In this document: positions 8,722-17,880 of the stretch, piece after piece | How the letters are laid out: the number at the start of each line of letters is the position of its first letter | Numbering within the stretch: position 1 is the first letter of the stretch | Program-made: the position numbers and the translations under genes | From: Poriferisodalis sp965262965 | GTDB lineage: Bacteria > Actinomycetota > Acidimicrobiia > Acidimicrobiales > Poriferisodalaceae | Length of the DNA: 64,000 bases | Reading direction: 5' to 3' | Assembly: GCF_965262965.1 (NCBI RefSeq) | Contig: NZ_OZ253573.1 | Span: 744,001 to 808,000, forward strand | The notes under the pieces: generated by a model | Databases searched by the model: none | What the model saw: the letters and a program-made list of their open reading frames with translations, nothing else | Told to the model about the DNA's origin: nothing

Positions 8722-10007
8722 GCGGGCACCGCCTTTGCCAGGGCCTGATCGAGGTCCCAGAGAATGTCGTCGAGATCTTCGAGCCCCACCGACAGCCGGA
8801 TCATGTCAGCGCCGACGCCACCCGCGGCCAGCGCCTCGTCGGAGAGCTGCTGGTGGGTTGTGGACGCCGGGTGGATCACCAGCGTGCGGGCGTCACCAAC
8901 GTTGGCCAGATGGCTGATCATCTGCAGCGCCTCGATGAAGTCGGCGCCGGCTTCGCGACCGCCCTTGACCCCGAAAGTGAAGATCGCTCCCGGCCCCTGT
9001 GGCATGTACCGGCGGGCGAGCTCTCGGTACGGCGAGCTGTCGAGCCCCGAGTAGCGGACCCACGTCACCGCTGGATGCGCCTCGAGGTGCTCGGCGACCG
9101 CTTGTGCGTTGGCGACGTGGCAGTCCATGCGCTGCGGAAGGGTCTCAAGCCCTTGGAGCAGCAGGAAGGCATTCAACGGAGACATCGAGGCACCGATGTC
9201 TCGGAGCTGTTCGACCCGGAGCTTGGTGCAGAACGCGAACTCGCCGAAGTTCTCCCAGAACTTCATGTTGTTGTAGCTGGGCACGGGTTCGGTCATGTTC
9301 GGGAACCGCCCGCTGCCCCAGTCGAAGCGTCCCGATTCGCTGACGACGCCGCCGATGGAGTTGCCGTGCCCGCCGATGAACTTGGTGGCTGAGTGCAGCA
9401 CGATGTCCGCGCCATGCTCCATCGGTCGGCACAGGTATGGCGTGGCGAACGTCGAGTCGACGACTAGCGGCAGACCATGCGCATGCGCCACCTCGGCGAT
9501 TGCCGTCAGGTCCGGGATCGAGCCCGACGGGTTGCCGACAATCTCGGTGTAACAGAACTTCGTGCGGTCATCGATGGCCGACGCGTAGGCGTCAATGTCA
9601 TCGCCGTCGATGAATCGGGCGTCGATGCCGAAGCGCCCGAGCGTCACGTCGAACATCGTGTGCGTACCGCCATAGAGCGCCGACGAGGTGACGAGGTTGT
9701 CGCCCGCCTCGCACAGTGCCGCCGCGGTGAGGAATTCGGCCGCCATGCCGGACGCTGCGGCTACCGCACCGATGCCACCCTCGAGACTGGCCACGCGCTC
9801 TTCGAACGCGTTGACCGTGGGGTTCGAGATACGGGTGTAGATGGTCCCGTACTTCTGGAGTGCAAACAGGTCGGCGGCGTCCGCTGTGTCCTCGAACACA
9901 AAGCTCGTGGACTGGTACACGGGCACCGCTCGTGCGCCCGTTGCCGGATCGGGCCGGCCCCCGGCGTGCAGTGCTCGGGTTCGAAACCCGAACTGGTGAT
10001 CGGTCAT
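8718..10007 (-). CDS. metY: O-acetylhomoserine aminocarboxypropyltransferase (sulfhydrylase)
   Basis: PLP enzyme of the Cys/Met metabolism family, expected to make homocysteine from O-acetylhomoserine and sulfide. The product is 429 residues from ATG at 10007, the normal family length. Visible signatures are the N-terminal TRALHAGGRPDPATGARAVPVYQSTSF, the cofactor region SALYGGTHTMFD, the aspartate in VVDSTFATPY, the PLP lysine in HSATKFIGGHG, and the C-terminal HPASTTHQQL. A longer reading frame to 10154 exists, but the added residues look unlike the family. A -10 box sits seven bases before the ATG. It is the first gene of the operon with the CoA-binding protein, NHL lipoprotein and GH3 genes. 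Confidence 0.93.
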   Translation of the reverse strand: MTDHQFGFRTRALHAGGRPDPATGARAVPVYQSTSFVFEDTADAADLFALQKYGTIYTRISNPTVNAFEERVASLEGGIGAVAAASGMAAEFLTAAALCEAGDNLVTSSALYGGTHTMFDVTLGRFGIDARFIDGDDIDAYASAIDDRTKFCYTEIVGNPSGSIPDLTAIAEVAHAHGLPLVVDSTFATPYLCRPMEHGADIVLHSATKFIGGHGNSIGGVVSESGRFDWGSGRFPNMTEPVPSYNNMKFWENFGEFAFCTKLRVEQLRDIGASMSPLNAFLLLQGLETLPQRMDCHVANAQAVAEHLEAHPAVTWVRYSGLDSSPYRELARRYMPQGPGAIFTFGVKGGREAGADFIEALQMISHLANVGDARTLVIHPASTTHQQLSDEALAAGGVGADMIRLSVGLEDLDDILWDLDQALAKAVPA

Positions 10008-10014
10008 CGGTTCC

Positions 10015-10020
10015 AGCCTA
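10015..10020 (-). promoter_or_regulatory. -10 box for leaderless metY operon transcript
   Basis: TAGGCT on the minus strand lies seven bases upstream of the metY ATG. Transcription would begin at or next to the start codon, leaving no room for a ribosome-binding site. Confidence 0.5.
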
Positions 10021-10065
10021 CGACGGGCTCTTGGCCCAGTGAGTTCGCCCGTTCCGCGGCTCGGC

Positions 10066-10320
10066 TCAGCGAGGCCGGCCAGCGGCGTACTGCCGGGCAC
10101 GTTCGAGCGCCTCGGCTGGTTCGACACTGGCGATACCCGCCATCCAACAGGCAATCGGCGCAGCGATCCGTTCGGAGTCGTGTGCCGCGACGCCCGCGAG
10201 GTCCAAGAGTGCCTCTATGACATCCTCGCCCGGCGCGGGCGCACCGATCACATCTGCAAAGCCCGCCAGCCACTGCTGCGCCGTCGTGTCCGGCGGTTGC
10301 GAACCCGTCTCGTCACTCAT
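10066..10320 (-). CDS. DUF6457 domain protein
   Basis: A small soluble protein of 84 residues. It matches the actinobacterial DUF6457 type: W near residue 17, then a helical pattern AGFADVIGAPAPGEDVIEALLDLAGVAAHDSERIAAPIACW, ending in ALERARQYA. The family has no established function; in other actinobacteria it is often encoded near molybdenum-cofactor genes. That fits the molybdoenzyme at 11.2 kb, though this link is inference. ATG at 10320 is chosen because a -10 box lies six bases upstream and the longer open frame on this strand is not protein-like. Confidence 0.7.
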   Translation of the reverse strand: MSDETGSQPPDTTAQQWLAGFADVIGAPAPGEDVIEALLDLAGVAAHDSERIAAPIACWMAGIASVEPAEALERARQYAAGRPR

Positions 10321-10326
10321 GACCCC

Positions 10327-10332
10327 AGCGTA
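10327..10332 (-). promoter_or_regulatory. -10 box for leaderless DUF6457 transcript
   Basis: TACGCT on the minus strand ends exactly six bases before the ATG at 10320, the recurrent leaderless spacing in this window. Confidence 0.5.
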
Positions 10333-10431
10333 CGTATGACGGGTCAAGACGTTCCCAAGAACGCCGGCCAGTCGGCGAATCGGATCGATACGGTGCGAGC
10401 GACCAGATTGCGCACACCACAGGGGACCGCT

Positions 10432-11121
10432 ATGAGCAACGACGAGGGCATCTTCGGACCCGAGCTGTACGAGTTCTTGGAAGAACTTGAAGCCAACAAC
10501 ACCCGGGAGTGGTTCGACGTCAACCGAGAACGCTACGAGGAAGATGTTCGAGAGCCCGCGTTCGACCTCGTGCGGGCTGTGCGGCCCATGCTGGAGGAGA
10601 TCTCGCTGCACATGACGGCACGAGACCGCAAAGTCGGCGGATCCCTGATGCGCGTGTTCCGAGACACCCGCTTCTCTGCGGACAAGACCCCGTACAAGAC
10701 CAACGTAGGCATCCAGTTCCGCCACGTTCGGGCCAACGACGTCCACGCACCGGGCTACTACGTCCATCTTGCGGTGGACTCGTGTTTCTTCGGCGCCGGC
10801 AGCTGGATGCCGGATCGAGAGGCACTGGCTGGGTATCGGGCGGCAATCGACGATCACCCTGACGTGTGGACCCTCGCTCGGGACAGGTGTCAAACCGATG
10901 GTTGGCGGATGGAAGGTGACCGGCTCAAGCGTGCGCCACGGGACTGGTCCATCGATCACCCGATGATCGAGGACCTCAAGCGCAAGAGCTTCATCGCAGT
11001 ACGCGACTTCGATCACAGCAAAGCATTCGATCCGGCGTTCCCGTCTCAGATCGCCGACTGGTGCCGCGAGACTCGCCCGCTCATGACGTTCCTGTGTGGC
11101 GCCGTCGGGCTCGACTTCTAG
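10432..11121 (+). CDS. DUF2461 (TIGR02453) family protein
   Basis: Soluble protein, 229 residues, of the DUF2461 family found widely in bacteria and fungi, with no firmly assigned activity. Diagnostic segments are FLEELEANNTREWFDVNRERYEEDVREP near the N terminus, RVFRDTRFSADKTPYKTNVGIQF in the middle, GYYVHLAVDSCFFGAGSW, and the later LKRAPRDWSIDHPMIEDLKRKSF. ATG at 10432 is preceded by an AGGGGA ribosome-binding site. It faces away from the DUF6457 gene and converges with the molybdoenzyme gene. No partner gene is evident. Confidence 0.85.
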   Translation: MSNDEGIFGPELYEFLEELEANNTREWFDVNRERYEEDVREPAFDLVRAVRPMLEEISLHMTARDRKVGGSLMRVFRDTRFSADKTPYKTNVGIQFRHVRANDVHAPGYYVHLAVDSCFFGAGSWMPDREALAGYRAAIDDHPDVWTLARDRCQTDGWRMEGDRLKRAPRDWSIDHPMIEDLKRKSFIAVRDFDHSKAFDPAFPSQIADWCRETRPLMTFLCGAVGLDF

Positions 11122-11173
11122 AGCTGCCGTTGACGCCAGCTCGCAACGATGGGCATTTCGGGCTCGTGTGTGC

Positions 11174-13558
11174 TCAGCGATCGTCGAGCGTCACGATCTG
11201 TGGCGGTGTGTAGGACTCGACAGGCGGCGGCGGGCCTTCGAAGCGTTCGACGTCGACGAGACAGGTGTGCGCCGACGGACCTTGGCCCAAGCGGCTGGTG
11301 CCGACGTCGGCGGTAAGCGTGTTGGGATTGCCTGCACGGCAAGTGCCATCGGGTGCAGGGTCGTACCAAGCCCCGGTCGACAGCTGCACCACCGCCAGCA
11401 TCACCGCGTCGTCGAGCACTGCTCCGGCCAGCGTTGCCCCGCGGTCGTTGAACAGACGGACCACGTCGCCGTCACCAATGCCGCGCACGGCTGCGGTATC
11501 GGGATGCATCCGCACTGGTTCGCGACCTGCCACCTTCGTTGCCTGACTGGGCGCTGCATGGTCGAACTGGCTGTGCAAGCGCGCTCGGGGCTGATTCGAC
11601 ACCACGTGCAGCGGCCAGCGATCGCTGCGGGTTCCGCCCAACCGTTCGAACGGCTCCATCCACGCCGGATGCGGTGGACAGTCGTCGTAGCCGTACTCGG
11701 CGATCGTGTCGTTCCAAAGCTGGATTCGACCGCTCGGAGTACGCAGCGGCTTGCCGACGGGATCTGCACGGAACGCTTCCAAAAAGATCTGCTCCGGGTC
11801 ACCCATCAACGCCATTCCGGGCACCATCACGTAGCCCTCACGCCGGAACTCTTCGTACGACGGCGCCTGGGGATCCGCTGCGCGGTGAATCTCGTAGATG
11901 ACCTCCACCCACTCGTCCGTCGTGCGGCCCTCGGTGAACTGTTCGCCAAAGCCCAACCGTTCAGCAAGACGGGCGAAGATCCAGTAGTCGTCCCGCGCCT
12001 CCCCCACCGGCTCGGCCACTGCTGCCATGGCGATCAACATCGTCTCGGCGCCGCCGATGTCGTTGCGTTCGAGCGGCGTCGTCGCTGGCAGCACGATGTC
12101 GGCACGGCGTGCGATAGGCGACCAGAACGGTTCCTGGACGATGATCGTCTCGGGTCGCTGCCACGCCCGCATCAGGCGGTTCAGATCCTGGTGGTGATGG
12201 AACGGGTTGCCGCCCGACCAGTACACGAGCCGCACATCGGGAAAGCGTCCCTTGCGCCCGTCGAAGTCGAACGGCTCCCGCGGCCCTTCCAACATCTCGG
12301 TGATGCGTGACACCGCAATCGTCGGGGGTCCGGGCTGGCGCATGGGCACCGGAAGCCCCGGGATGCGAGCGCGTGTCTGCCCCGCGCCGGTGTTGCCCTG
12401 GGTGCCGAAGCTGAAGACGTATCCTCCGCCGGGCAGGCCGACCTGGCCGAGGGCGCACGCCAGTGCGAGCGCCATCCAGTACGGCTGCTCGCCATGGTGA
12501 GCCCGTTGCGTGGACAGGCTCAGGTTGACGAGGGTCCGCTTGCGGGCCATCTCGTGCGCCAGTTCGACGATGTCACCAGCGTCGACGCCCGTCACCTCCG
12601 CCGCCCACTGCGCCGTCTTGGGCGTGTCGTAGTCGACCGCATCAGCCCATGGCGTAGGGCCGCGCCAGTCGCCGCAGGCTGCTGCCAGGCCTTCGCCGAA
12701 CACATGTGCCCGCAGCCGATCCCACCCCGAGCAGTACGTCGTCAGGAACTCCTCATCGGCGAGCCCGTCGGTAACCAGGGTGTGAATGATCCCCGCCATG
12801 AGCGCCACATCGGTGCCAGGTCGTATCGGGAGCCAACGAGCATCCGCCTCCTTGTCGAAGTCGTCACGCAGCGGTCCGACGTTCACGAACTCCACGTCCG
12901 CTTTGGTCGCTCGGGCCACCCAGTCGTTGTGATGGTGCGGGCCCTGACCGCCGTAGGTGACGTGGTTGTTGGAGGCGCGCATGCCGCCGAAGCACACGAA
13001 CAATTCGGTGTGCTTGCAGACGACCGACCACGAGGTTTGACGCGCAATCCCGGCGTGGTAGCCCATCCCCAGCATGTAGGGAAAGATCGCCTCGGCTGCC
13101 GCAGACGAATAAGTGCCCTTCTGGTCGGTGCAGCCGCCGAAGAAGCGCATAAAGCGGTGCTGTTGGCTCGACGCCAGCCCGAAGCGGCCCGCCGATCCCC
13201 ACCCGTAGGACCCGCCGAAGACCGAAGAATGGCCGTGGTCGTCACGAACGCGGGTCAGCTCCGCCGCCACCAGTTCCAGCGCCGTGTCCCAGTCCACTTC
13301 GACGAACGGCTCGCTGCCTCGCAGATGAGTGGCCGTCCCAGGTCCGTCGCGCAGCCACGACTGCCGAACAGCAGGACGCATCACACGATTCTCGCCGAAG
13401 TGCCGCAGCGACTCGCCCAAGTGCGACGGCTCGGGATCGGTCGGATGGCCGCGCACCGCCAGCACCTCGCCGTCTCGTGAGTCCACCAAGAACGACCCGA
13501 AGTGCGTTCCCATCGCCGTGGTCCTGACGCCGGGGATTGGCGCCGTACCGTCGCTCAC
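11174..13558 (-). CDS. molybdopterin oxidoreductase, DMSO/biotin-sulfoxide reductase type
   Basis: Single-subunit bis-MGD molybdoenzyme of the DMSO reductase family (BisC/TorA/DorA branch), 794 residues. No [4Fe-4S] cysteine motif or Tat signal is visible, so a cytoplasmic sulfoxide or N-oxide reductase is the best guess. The expected molybdenum-ligand serine lies in GGSYGWGSAGRF. Cofactor-binding segments include CFGGMRASNNH, IRPGTDVALMAGIIH, NLSLSTQRAHHGEQPYW and VYWSGGNPFHHHQDLN, and the C-terminal dinucleotide-binding domain has HSQFDH. GTG at 13558 overlaps the stop of the LLM gene (GTGA), so the two are translationally coupled. A reduced flavin or electron donor supplied by the LLM partner is possible but not shown. 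The physiological substrate is unknown. Confidence 0.87.
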   Translation of the reverse strand: MSDGTAPIPGVRTTAMGTHFGSFLVDSRDGEVLAVRGHPTDPEPSHLGESLRHFGENRVMRPAVRQSWLRDGPGTATHLRGSEPFVEVDWDTALELVAAELTRVRDDHGHSSVFGGSYGWGSAGRFGLASSQQHRFMRFFGGCTDQKGTYSSAAAEAIFPYMLGMGYHAGIARQTSWSVVCKHTELFVCFGGMRASNNHVTYGGQGPHHHNDWVARATKADVEFVNVGPLRDDFDKEADARWLPIRPGTDVALMAGIIHTLVTDGLADEEFLTTYCSGWDRLRAHVFGEGLAAACGDWRGPTPWADAVDYDTPKTAQWAAEVTGVDAGDIVELAHEMARKRTLVNLSLSTQRAHHGEQPYWMALALACALGQVGLPGGGYVFSFGTQGNTGAGQTRARIPGLPVPMRQPGPPTIAVSRITEMLEGPREPFDFDGRKGRFPDVRLVYWSGGNPFHHHQDLNRLMRAWQRPETIIVQEPFWSPIARRADIVLPATTPLERNDIGGAETMLIAMAAVAEPVGEARDDYWIFARLAERLGFGEQFTEGRTTDEWVEVIYEIHRAADPQAPSYEEFRREGYVMVPGMALMGDPEQIFLEAFRADPVGKPLRTPSGRIQLWNDTIAEYGYDDCPPHPAWMEPFERLGGTRSDRWPLHVVSNQPRARLHSQFDHAAPSQATKVAGREPVRMHPDTAAVRGIGDGDVVRLFNDRGATLAGAVLDDAVMLAVVQLSTGAWYDPAPDGTCRAGNPNTLTADVGTSRLGQGPSAHTCLVDVERFEGPPPPVESYTPPQIVTLDDR

Positions 13559-14670
13559 GATGCCGCCGTTCCAGCACTCCCAGGCCCATGTGCCGGCATG
13601 GCAACGGCGCCGCCGCGCTTCGATGTCGCATCGCTGGGTTCGTTCACCCGCTGTTCCCACGCCTCGGCCAGCAGTTCGAGGCTGGTGATTCGCTCCGGCA
13701 GCCCAAATGTTGACGTGTGGATCATCAACTCGTCTGCCCCGGTAGCCGAAGCCAATTCGACCAATCCAGCCACGGCCGTGTCGGGATCGCCGACGATGGC
13801 ATTCGTCGGCATCGTCGCGGCGCGCTGCCATTCCGGATGCGACATCGCCTCGTCAGGACACAGCAACGGCCAGAACCTGCCAGTGCGGATGCCCAACCGC
13901 CGCAGCAGCGACGGTGCGGCGTGATAGCGAGCCGTGTCGGCATCGGCTGCGGCCACCAGACCCACGCTGACGATCACATAGGGCTCGTCGAGCACGGGCG
14001 ATGGCTGGAAGCGCTGCCGGTACAGGTCGAGAGCGCCCAGCACGCCTCCGCCGTCGAAATGGTGCGCGAATGCGAATGGCAGGCCCAGGTACCCCGAGAG
14101 CTGGGCCGAGTAACCGCTGGATCCCAGCAGCATCACTGACGGTTCCGAGGTAGCCCTCGGCGTCGCTCGGAAATCGGCCCACGGCCCTTCGGCGGTTCGA
14201 ACGTCGCCCAGGTATGCCATCAGATCAAGGAGATGGCTGGGGAACTCGTCCACCTGCCACGGGTCTGGCACAGCGCCATCAGGGTCGGGTCCGCGTACCG
14301 CCGCAGCCGTGATGCGATCGCTGCCGGGTGCTCGCCCGACACCTAGGTCGATGCGGCCCGGATGCAGCGCTTCGAGCATTGCGAACTGTTCGGCTAGCAC
14401 AGCGGGGCTGTGGTTGGGCAGCATCACGCCGCCCGAGCCCAGCTTGATCCGCTCGGTGTGTGCGGCCAGGTGCGCAATGAGCACGGCCGGCGACGTGCTC
14501 GCAACGGTGTCGATGTTGTGATGCTCGGCCACCCAGAACCGCTCGTAGCCGAGCCGGTCGGCGGCGCGGGCCAATTCCGTGGTCTCCGCCAGCGCCTGCG
14601 CGCTCGTGCCGCCTTCGGAAACGGTCGCCAAGTCCAGCACCGACAGCGGCATCGAATGGCCCAGGATCAC
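13555..14670 (-). CDS. LLM-class flavin-dependent oxidoreductase (MsnO8-like)
   Basis: Luciferase-like TIM-barrel flavoprotein, 371 residues. Typical segments are PLSVLDLATVSEGGTSAQALAETTELARAADRLGYERFWVAEHHN at the N terminus, IKLGSGGVMLPNHSPAVLAEQFAMLEALHPGRIDLGVGRAPG in the FMN region, and IVGDPDTAVAGLVELASATGADELMI near the C terminus. This subgroup is annotated as MsnO8-like, with mostly unknown substrates. The GTG start at 14670 is supported by TAACCT placed six bases upstream. The stop overlaps the start of the molybdoenzyme gene, making a two-gene operon. Sulfur-compound oxidation paired with sulfoxide reduction is a possible theme, but inferred only. Confidence 0.87.
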   Translation of the reverse strand: MILGHSMPLSVLDLATVSEGGTSAQALAETTELARAADRLGYERFWVAEHHNIDTVASTSPAVLIAHLAAHTERIKLGSGGVMLPNHSPAVLAEQFAMLEALHPGRIDLGVGRAPGSDRITAAAVRGPDPDGAVPDPWQVDEFPSHLLDLMAYLGDVRTAEGPWADFRATPRATSEPSVMLLGSSGYSAQLSGYLGLPFAFAHHFDGGGVLGALDLYRQRFQPSPVLDEPYVIVSVGLVAAADADTARYHAAPSLLRRLGIRTGRFWPLLCPDEAMSHPEWQRAATMPTNAIVGDPDTAVAGLVELASATGADELMIHTSTFGLPERITSLELLAEAWEQRVNEPSDATSKRGGAVAMPAHGPGSAGTAAS

Positions 14671-14676
14671 GTCATC

Positions 14677-14682
14677 AGGTTA
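14677..14682 (-). promoter_or_regulatory. -10 box for leaderless LLM/molybdoenzyme transcript
   Basis: TAACCT on the minus strand ends six bases before the GTG at 14670. Confidence 0.5.
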
Positions 14683-14733
14683 CGAATTTGTGTGCTTTGG
14701 CTGACAACACGCACCGAGTGGCGTCAGTGACCA

Positions 14734-16443
14734 TCAGCATAGGACCGGCTCAACATCACCGATCTGAGAATACGGGACGGACCTACGACGTTCCACCCAC
14801 CGAGGGCTCGCTGGCCAGCTCGGATCTCGCCAGCGCAACGCGATCTGACGTGAGACCAAATGTGGCAGCGACGGCGTTGTCCAAGCCGATACGAGTGCGA
14901 TCTTCATTTGGGGGCTTATATCGGGTGTTAGCCGTTTGTTTGTGAGGATCTCGGTAGCCGCTGGTGCGGTTGGGCTGGTTTCCCTCCGGCCCGGTCCTCT
15001 TTCGACGGCGAAGTCCCGCGCCGCCGGTTTGGTGTCCTGGTTGGCTGTGAGGGCTTGCCAGGAGAGTTCTTTCACGTTGCGGGCTGCGAGAGTGTCGGCG
15101 TTGCCGACGATCCCGCAGTCTTTGCACCAGTAGCTGGATTGGCTTTCTCTGGCTACTAGCGCACCGCATCGGTGGCAGAACATCGACGTGCCCGCAGCAG
15201 GGACGCGTATCACAAGGATTCCGCGTTTGACGCCGGCGCGTTCGAGGGTGGTGCGGATCCCGCCGAAGCGGGCGTCCGACAGTGCCCGGTTCAGGCCGCG
15301 TTTCGCGGCCACTCCTTTGCCGGGGTGTTCTTTGGTGCCTGCTGCTGAGGCGAGCATCCCGACGGTGTTGGTTCTCTCGACCCCGACCACGGACACACCC
15401 GGCGTGGACACGATCTCAGCAGCGATCTGGCCGGCGCTGTTGTCGCGCCGGTTCGTGCGCTTGGCGTGCAGGCCGCGCAGCTGCCGCGACAGCGTCCGCC
15501 AGCGACGCGACCCGTGATCGCAACGCGAGCGTTGCTGTTGCAGTTCCCGGATCTGTGTGTTGAGATCGGTTTCGTCGGCCATGTTCAGCATCCGACCGTC
15601 CGACAGCGCCATATGCTCCACCACCCCGGCATCAGCGCCGATCACCTCATCACGTGACTGGGGGGCTTGCACCGGTTCGGGATCGGTGCGGCGCAGCTGC
15701 ACATGCATCACATATTTGCGATGCTGCGGGCGGGTGCGGACAGTGACTTTGCGGGTGGTGTCCACGATCTGTATCGCGCCGGTCCATTCGTGGCCCTCAG
15801 GCGGACGCCACCCGGGGTCAGCGAGCCGCAGCCGTTTGCCGCCCGGCAGCCGCACCGACCCGTCTGCGCCGAGGATCACTCCTCCGCGGTACACCAACGC
15901 AGCCGCGTTCGCGGGTTCGCTTTCGAACCGTTTGCGGGACCGGAACAGGCGACCGGTGCCCTGCTTGTTGTGCCGGTCTTGTCGCTGGCGGGCTTTGGCC
16001 AGCCTCGTCTCGCAATAACGGACCTCGCCGGCTGCGGTCTTGCGCAGCTTCCCTTTCGAGTTCACCGCCCCGCGCACCGCCGAAGCTGACCGGTGCTCAC
16101 CTGCAGCGTCGAGCTCTGCTGCCGCGAGCCGCACTGCCCAGAACACCACACTGCGCTCCAGACGGCCACGGGCCTTGTCCCATTTGAGGACAGCGTCGCG
16201 GCCCGCTTCGATCCCCGGACGCTGCAACGCAACCGGCACCTCGCCTGGCATACGGCCGCTCGCACGGTCCGCTGTCAACAGTTTGTGAAGATCGAACTTC
16301 GACGGCACCCGGTTGCCTGACTCGACCGCTTCGAGACACAAACCCACACCGCGATTGAACGCCTGACGCTGCTCACCCAGCAACAACCAGATGCTCAGCC
16401 GATCCCTCCGACCGCTCAACCGCACCGGCACACGCACCGTCAC
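14734..16443 (-). CDS. tnpB: TnpB (IS1341/OrfB type) RNA-guided nuclease, copy A
   Basis: TnpB-family protein with intact active-site residues: D in IGADAGVV, E in VGVERTN, a CHRCG/CKDCG zinc ribbon and the final D in GNADTLAARN. Family members cut DNA using an RNA made from the right end of the element. GTG at 16443 (protein start TVRVPVRLS) is my chosen start, but the frame is open upstream through the terminal repeat into the interrupted surface-protein gene, so fusion translation is possible. The frame has no stop inside the element and ends 177 bases into host sequence at 14734, adding an alien tail. It is identical in protein to copy B over the shared part. No TnpA recombinase is encoded. 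Confidence 0.85.
   Translation of the reverse strand: MTVRVPVRLSGRRDRLSIWLLLGEQRQAFNRGVGLCLEAVESGNRVPSKFDLHKLLTADRASGRMPGEVPVALQRPGIEAGRDAVLKWDKARGRLERSVVFWAVRLAAAELDAAGEHRSASAVRGAVNSKGKLRKTAAGEVRYCETRLAKARQRQDRHNKQGTGRLFRSRKRFESEPANAAALVYRGGVILGADGSVRLPGGKRLRLADPGWRPPEGHEWTGAIQIVDTTRKVTVRTRPQHRKYVMHVQLRRTDPEPVQAPQSRDEVIGADAGVVEHMALSDGRMLNMADETDLNTQIRELQQQRSRCDHGSRRWRTLSRQLRGLHAKRTNRRDNSAGQIAAEIVSTPGVSVVGVERTNTVGMLASAAGTKEHPGKGVAAKRGLNRALSDARFGGIRTTLERAGVKRGILVIRVPAAGTSMFCHRCGALVARESQSSYWCKDCGIVGNADTLAARNVKELSWQALTANQDTKPAARDFAVERGPGRRETSPTAPAATEILTNKRLTPDISPQMKIALVSAWTTPSLPHLVSRQIALRWRDPSWPASPRWVERRRSVPYSQIGDVEPVLC
14898..14910 (+). other. shared insertion-site motif next to tnpB element copy A
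   Basis: CGATCTTCATTTG lies directly against the element's right end. The reconstructed empty site of copy B contains CGATTTTCATTTG, 12 of 13 identical. In copy B the element sits inside the motif, before its last eight bases. Confidence 0.6.
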
Positions 16444-16511
16444 ATACGACACCACCCGAACATAAACAGCACCCCCACCCGGTGGAACGGCTAACACCCG
16501 ATATAAGCCCC
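14911..16511 (-). mobile_element. tnpB element copy A (1601 bp, perfect 26-bp terminal inverted repeats)
   Basis: The element starts and ends with a perfect inverted repeat of 26 bases (14911-14936 and 16486-16511; outer bases GGGGCTTATATCGGG). It carries only tnpB, reading leftward. It is the same length as copy B; by eye I saw one base difference (15304 against 24266, silent). IS200/IS605 and IS607 elements, the usual carriers of tnpB, have subterminal hairpins rather than terminal inverted repeats, so this architecture is unusual. No target duplication is evident at this copy. It interrupts the surface-protein gene near its 3' end. Confidence 0.88.
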
Positions 16512-16824
16512 AAACGTTGGGCTTGGTGCGCTGCTGCGCGTAGACCCGCACGCTCACGACGTCGAACAGCGCAGCGATGTCAGTGCCGACCGTGAGCGTC
16601 AACGTCTGAGGTGCGCTGCTGGCGAACGGGCCGATCAGCAAGTCATGCTGAACCTGTGTCGCGATGACTGCGTGACCCTCGTACCAGCGCACCAGGTAGC
16701 GCACTTCGCGCAGGCCGGTGGACCCGGTGACAGGCATCGACACCCTGGCGCTCGTCGCTGTCGCGCTGAGGCACGTGATCGTCGGCATGGCCGGTGCCGG
16801 CGGGGTCGTCCCGATCGTGCCTGA

Positions 16825-17880
16825 GCAGGTGCCGGTCGTGTAGGTGTTCCAGCCGCTCCATGGGCCCCAGCCCGACCACGATGACCACACGCCGCCGACT
16901 TGGTTGCGATGCTGGCCTCGGCCTCGGATTCGGACCTCGATCGTGTGCCCTGGGTCGACCGGCCCGTCGACTTGCACGCGATCACCCGACAGTGACGTGA
17001 CAGTCGCTGTCTGCCATGGGGCGAGCGGGTTGCTGCCCGAGTGGCGGTACTCGACCTCGTACTCGTGCTCGCGTTCCCAGTTCGCTGCTGCTCCCGCTGC
17101 CCACCCGGTGAACATGCCGGAGAAGCCCGCGCTTGTGCACGGCAGGCTCACAGTCGGAGCGGGCAAAGCGGCAGGCGGAGCCGGTGTCGTCGGAGGCGGC
17201 GCAGCGGGGCAGGTCGGGGTGTCGTGGGTGTGCAGCGAACCCCATGCTCCCCACGATGACCACGGCGACCATGTGCCGTTGATCTGCTGACGCTGACGGC
17301 CTTGTCCTCGTACTCGGGTCTGCACGACGTTGTTCGGATCGGACGGCCCTGTGAAGGTCACGGCGTTGCCGACACGGGACATGGTTGCTGCTGTCCATAC
17401 CGACGAGGTGTTCAGATACTCGACTTCGTAGCGGTCCTCACGCTCCCAGTTCGTCGGCGCGCTGTCAGCCCATGCGGTGAACATGCCTGTGAACTGTGCA
17501 GATCCGCAGACCAGCGACGGCGATGGGTCCGGCAGCCCCGCTGGTGCGCTCGGCGGCGGAACAGGGCATGTGCTGGTCGTGTCGGTGTGCCAGTTGCTCC
17601 ACGGACCCCAGTTGGACCACGAACTCCACACGCCGCTCACTTGCTGGCGGTGGCGGCCGCGGCCGCGGGTCTGAACTTCGAGTTCGTACCCCGGGTCAGA
17701 GTTGCCGTTGATCGTGAAGTCGCCGGACGGATTCGTTCCCACCGTCGCATAGGTCCATGTGCCGGTGGTGCCGTTGCGGCGGTACCGCACCTCGTATTCG
17801 GCTTCGCGTTCCCAGTCAGTCGGAGCGGCGTCATCCCATCCGGTGAACGTGCCCGAGAGCGACGTGGTGGTGCATGCGAG
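16825..17880 (-). repeat. three tandem protein repeats with WSxW motifs in the surface-protein gene
   Basis: Three units of about 100-110 residues (roughly 17880-17575, 17515-17210 and 17145-16825) share an early G(T/M)FT(G/A)W motif, then NWERE or DWERE with YEVEY, a Q(T/V)R(G/V)RG-type strand, and a tryptophan-rich end such as GVWSSWSNWGPWSNW. Each ends in a Thr/Pro linker with TCP or TCS. The units look fibronectin-like with thrombospondin-like Trp spacing. Boundaries are approximate. Confidence 0.8.
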
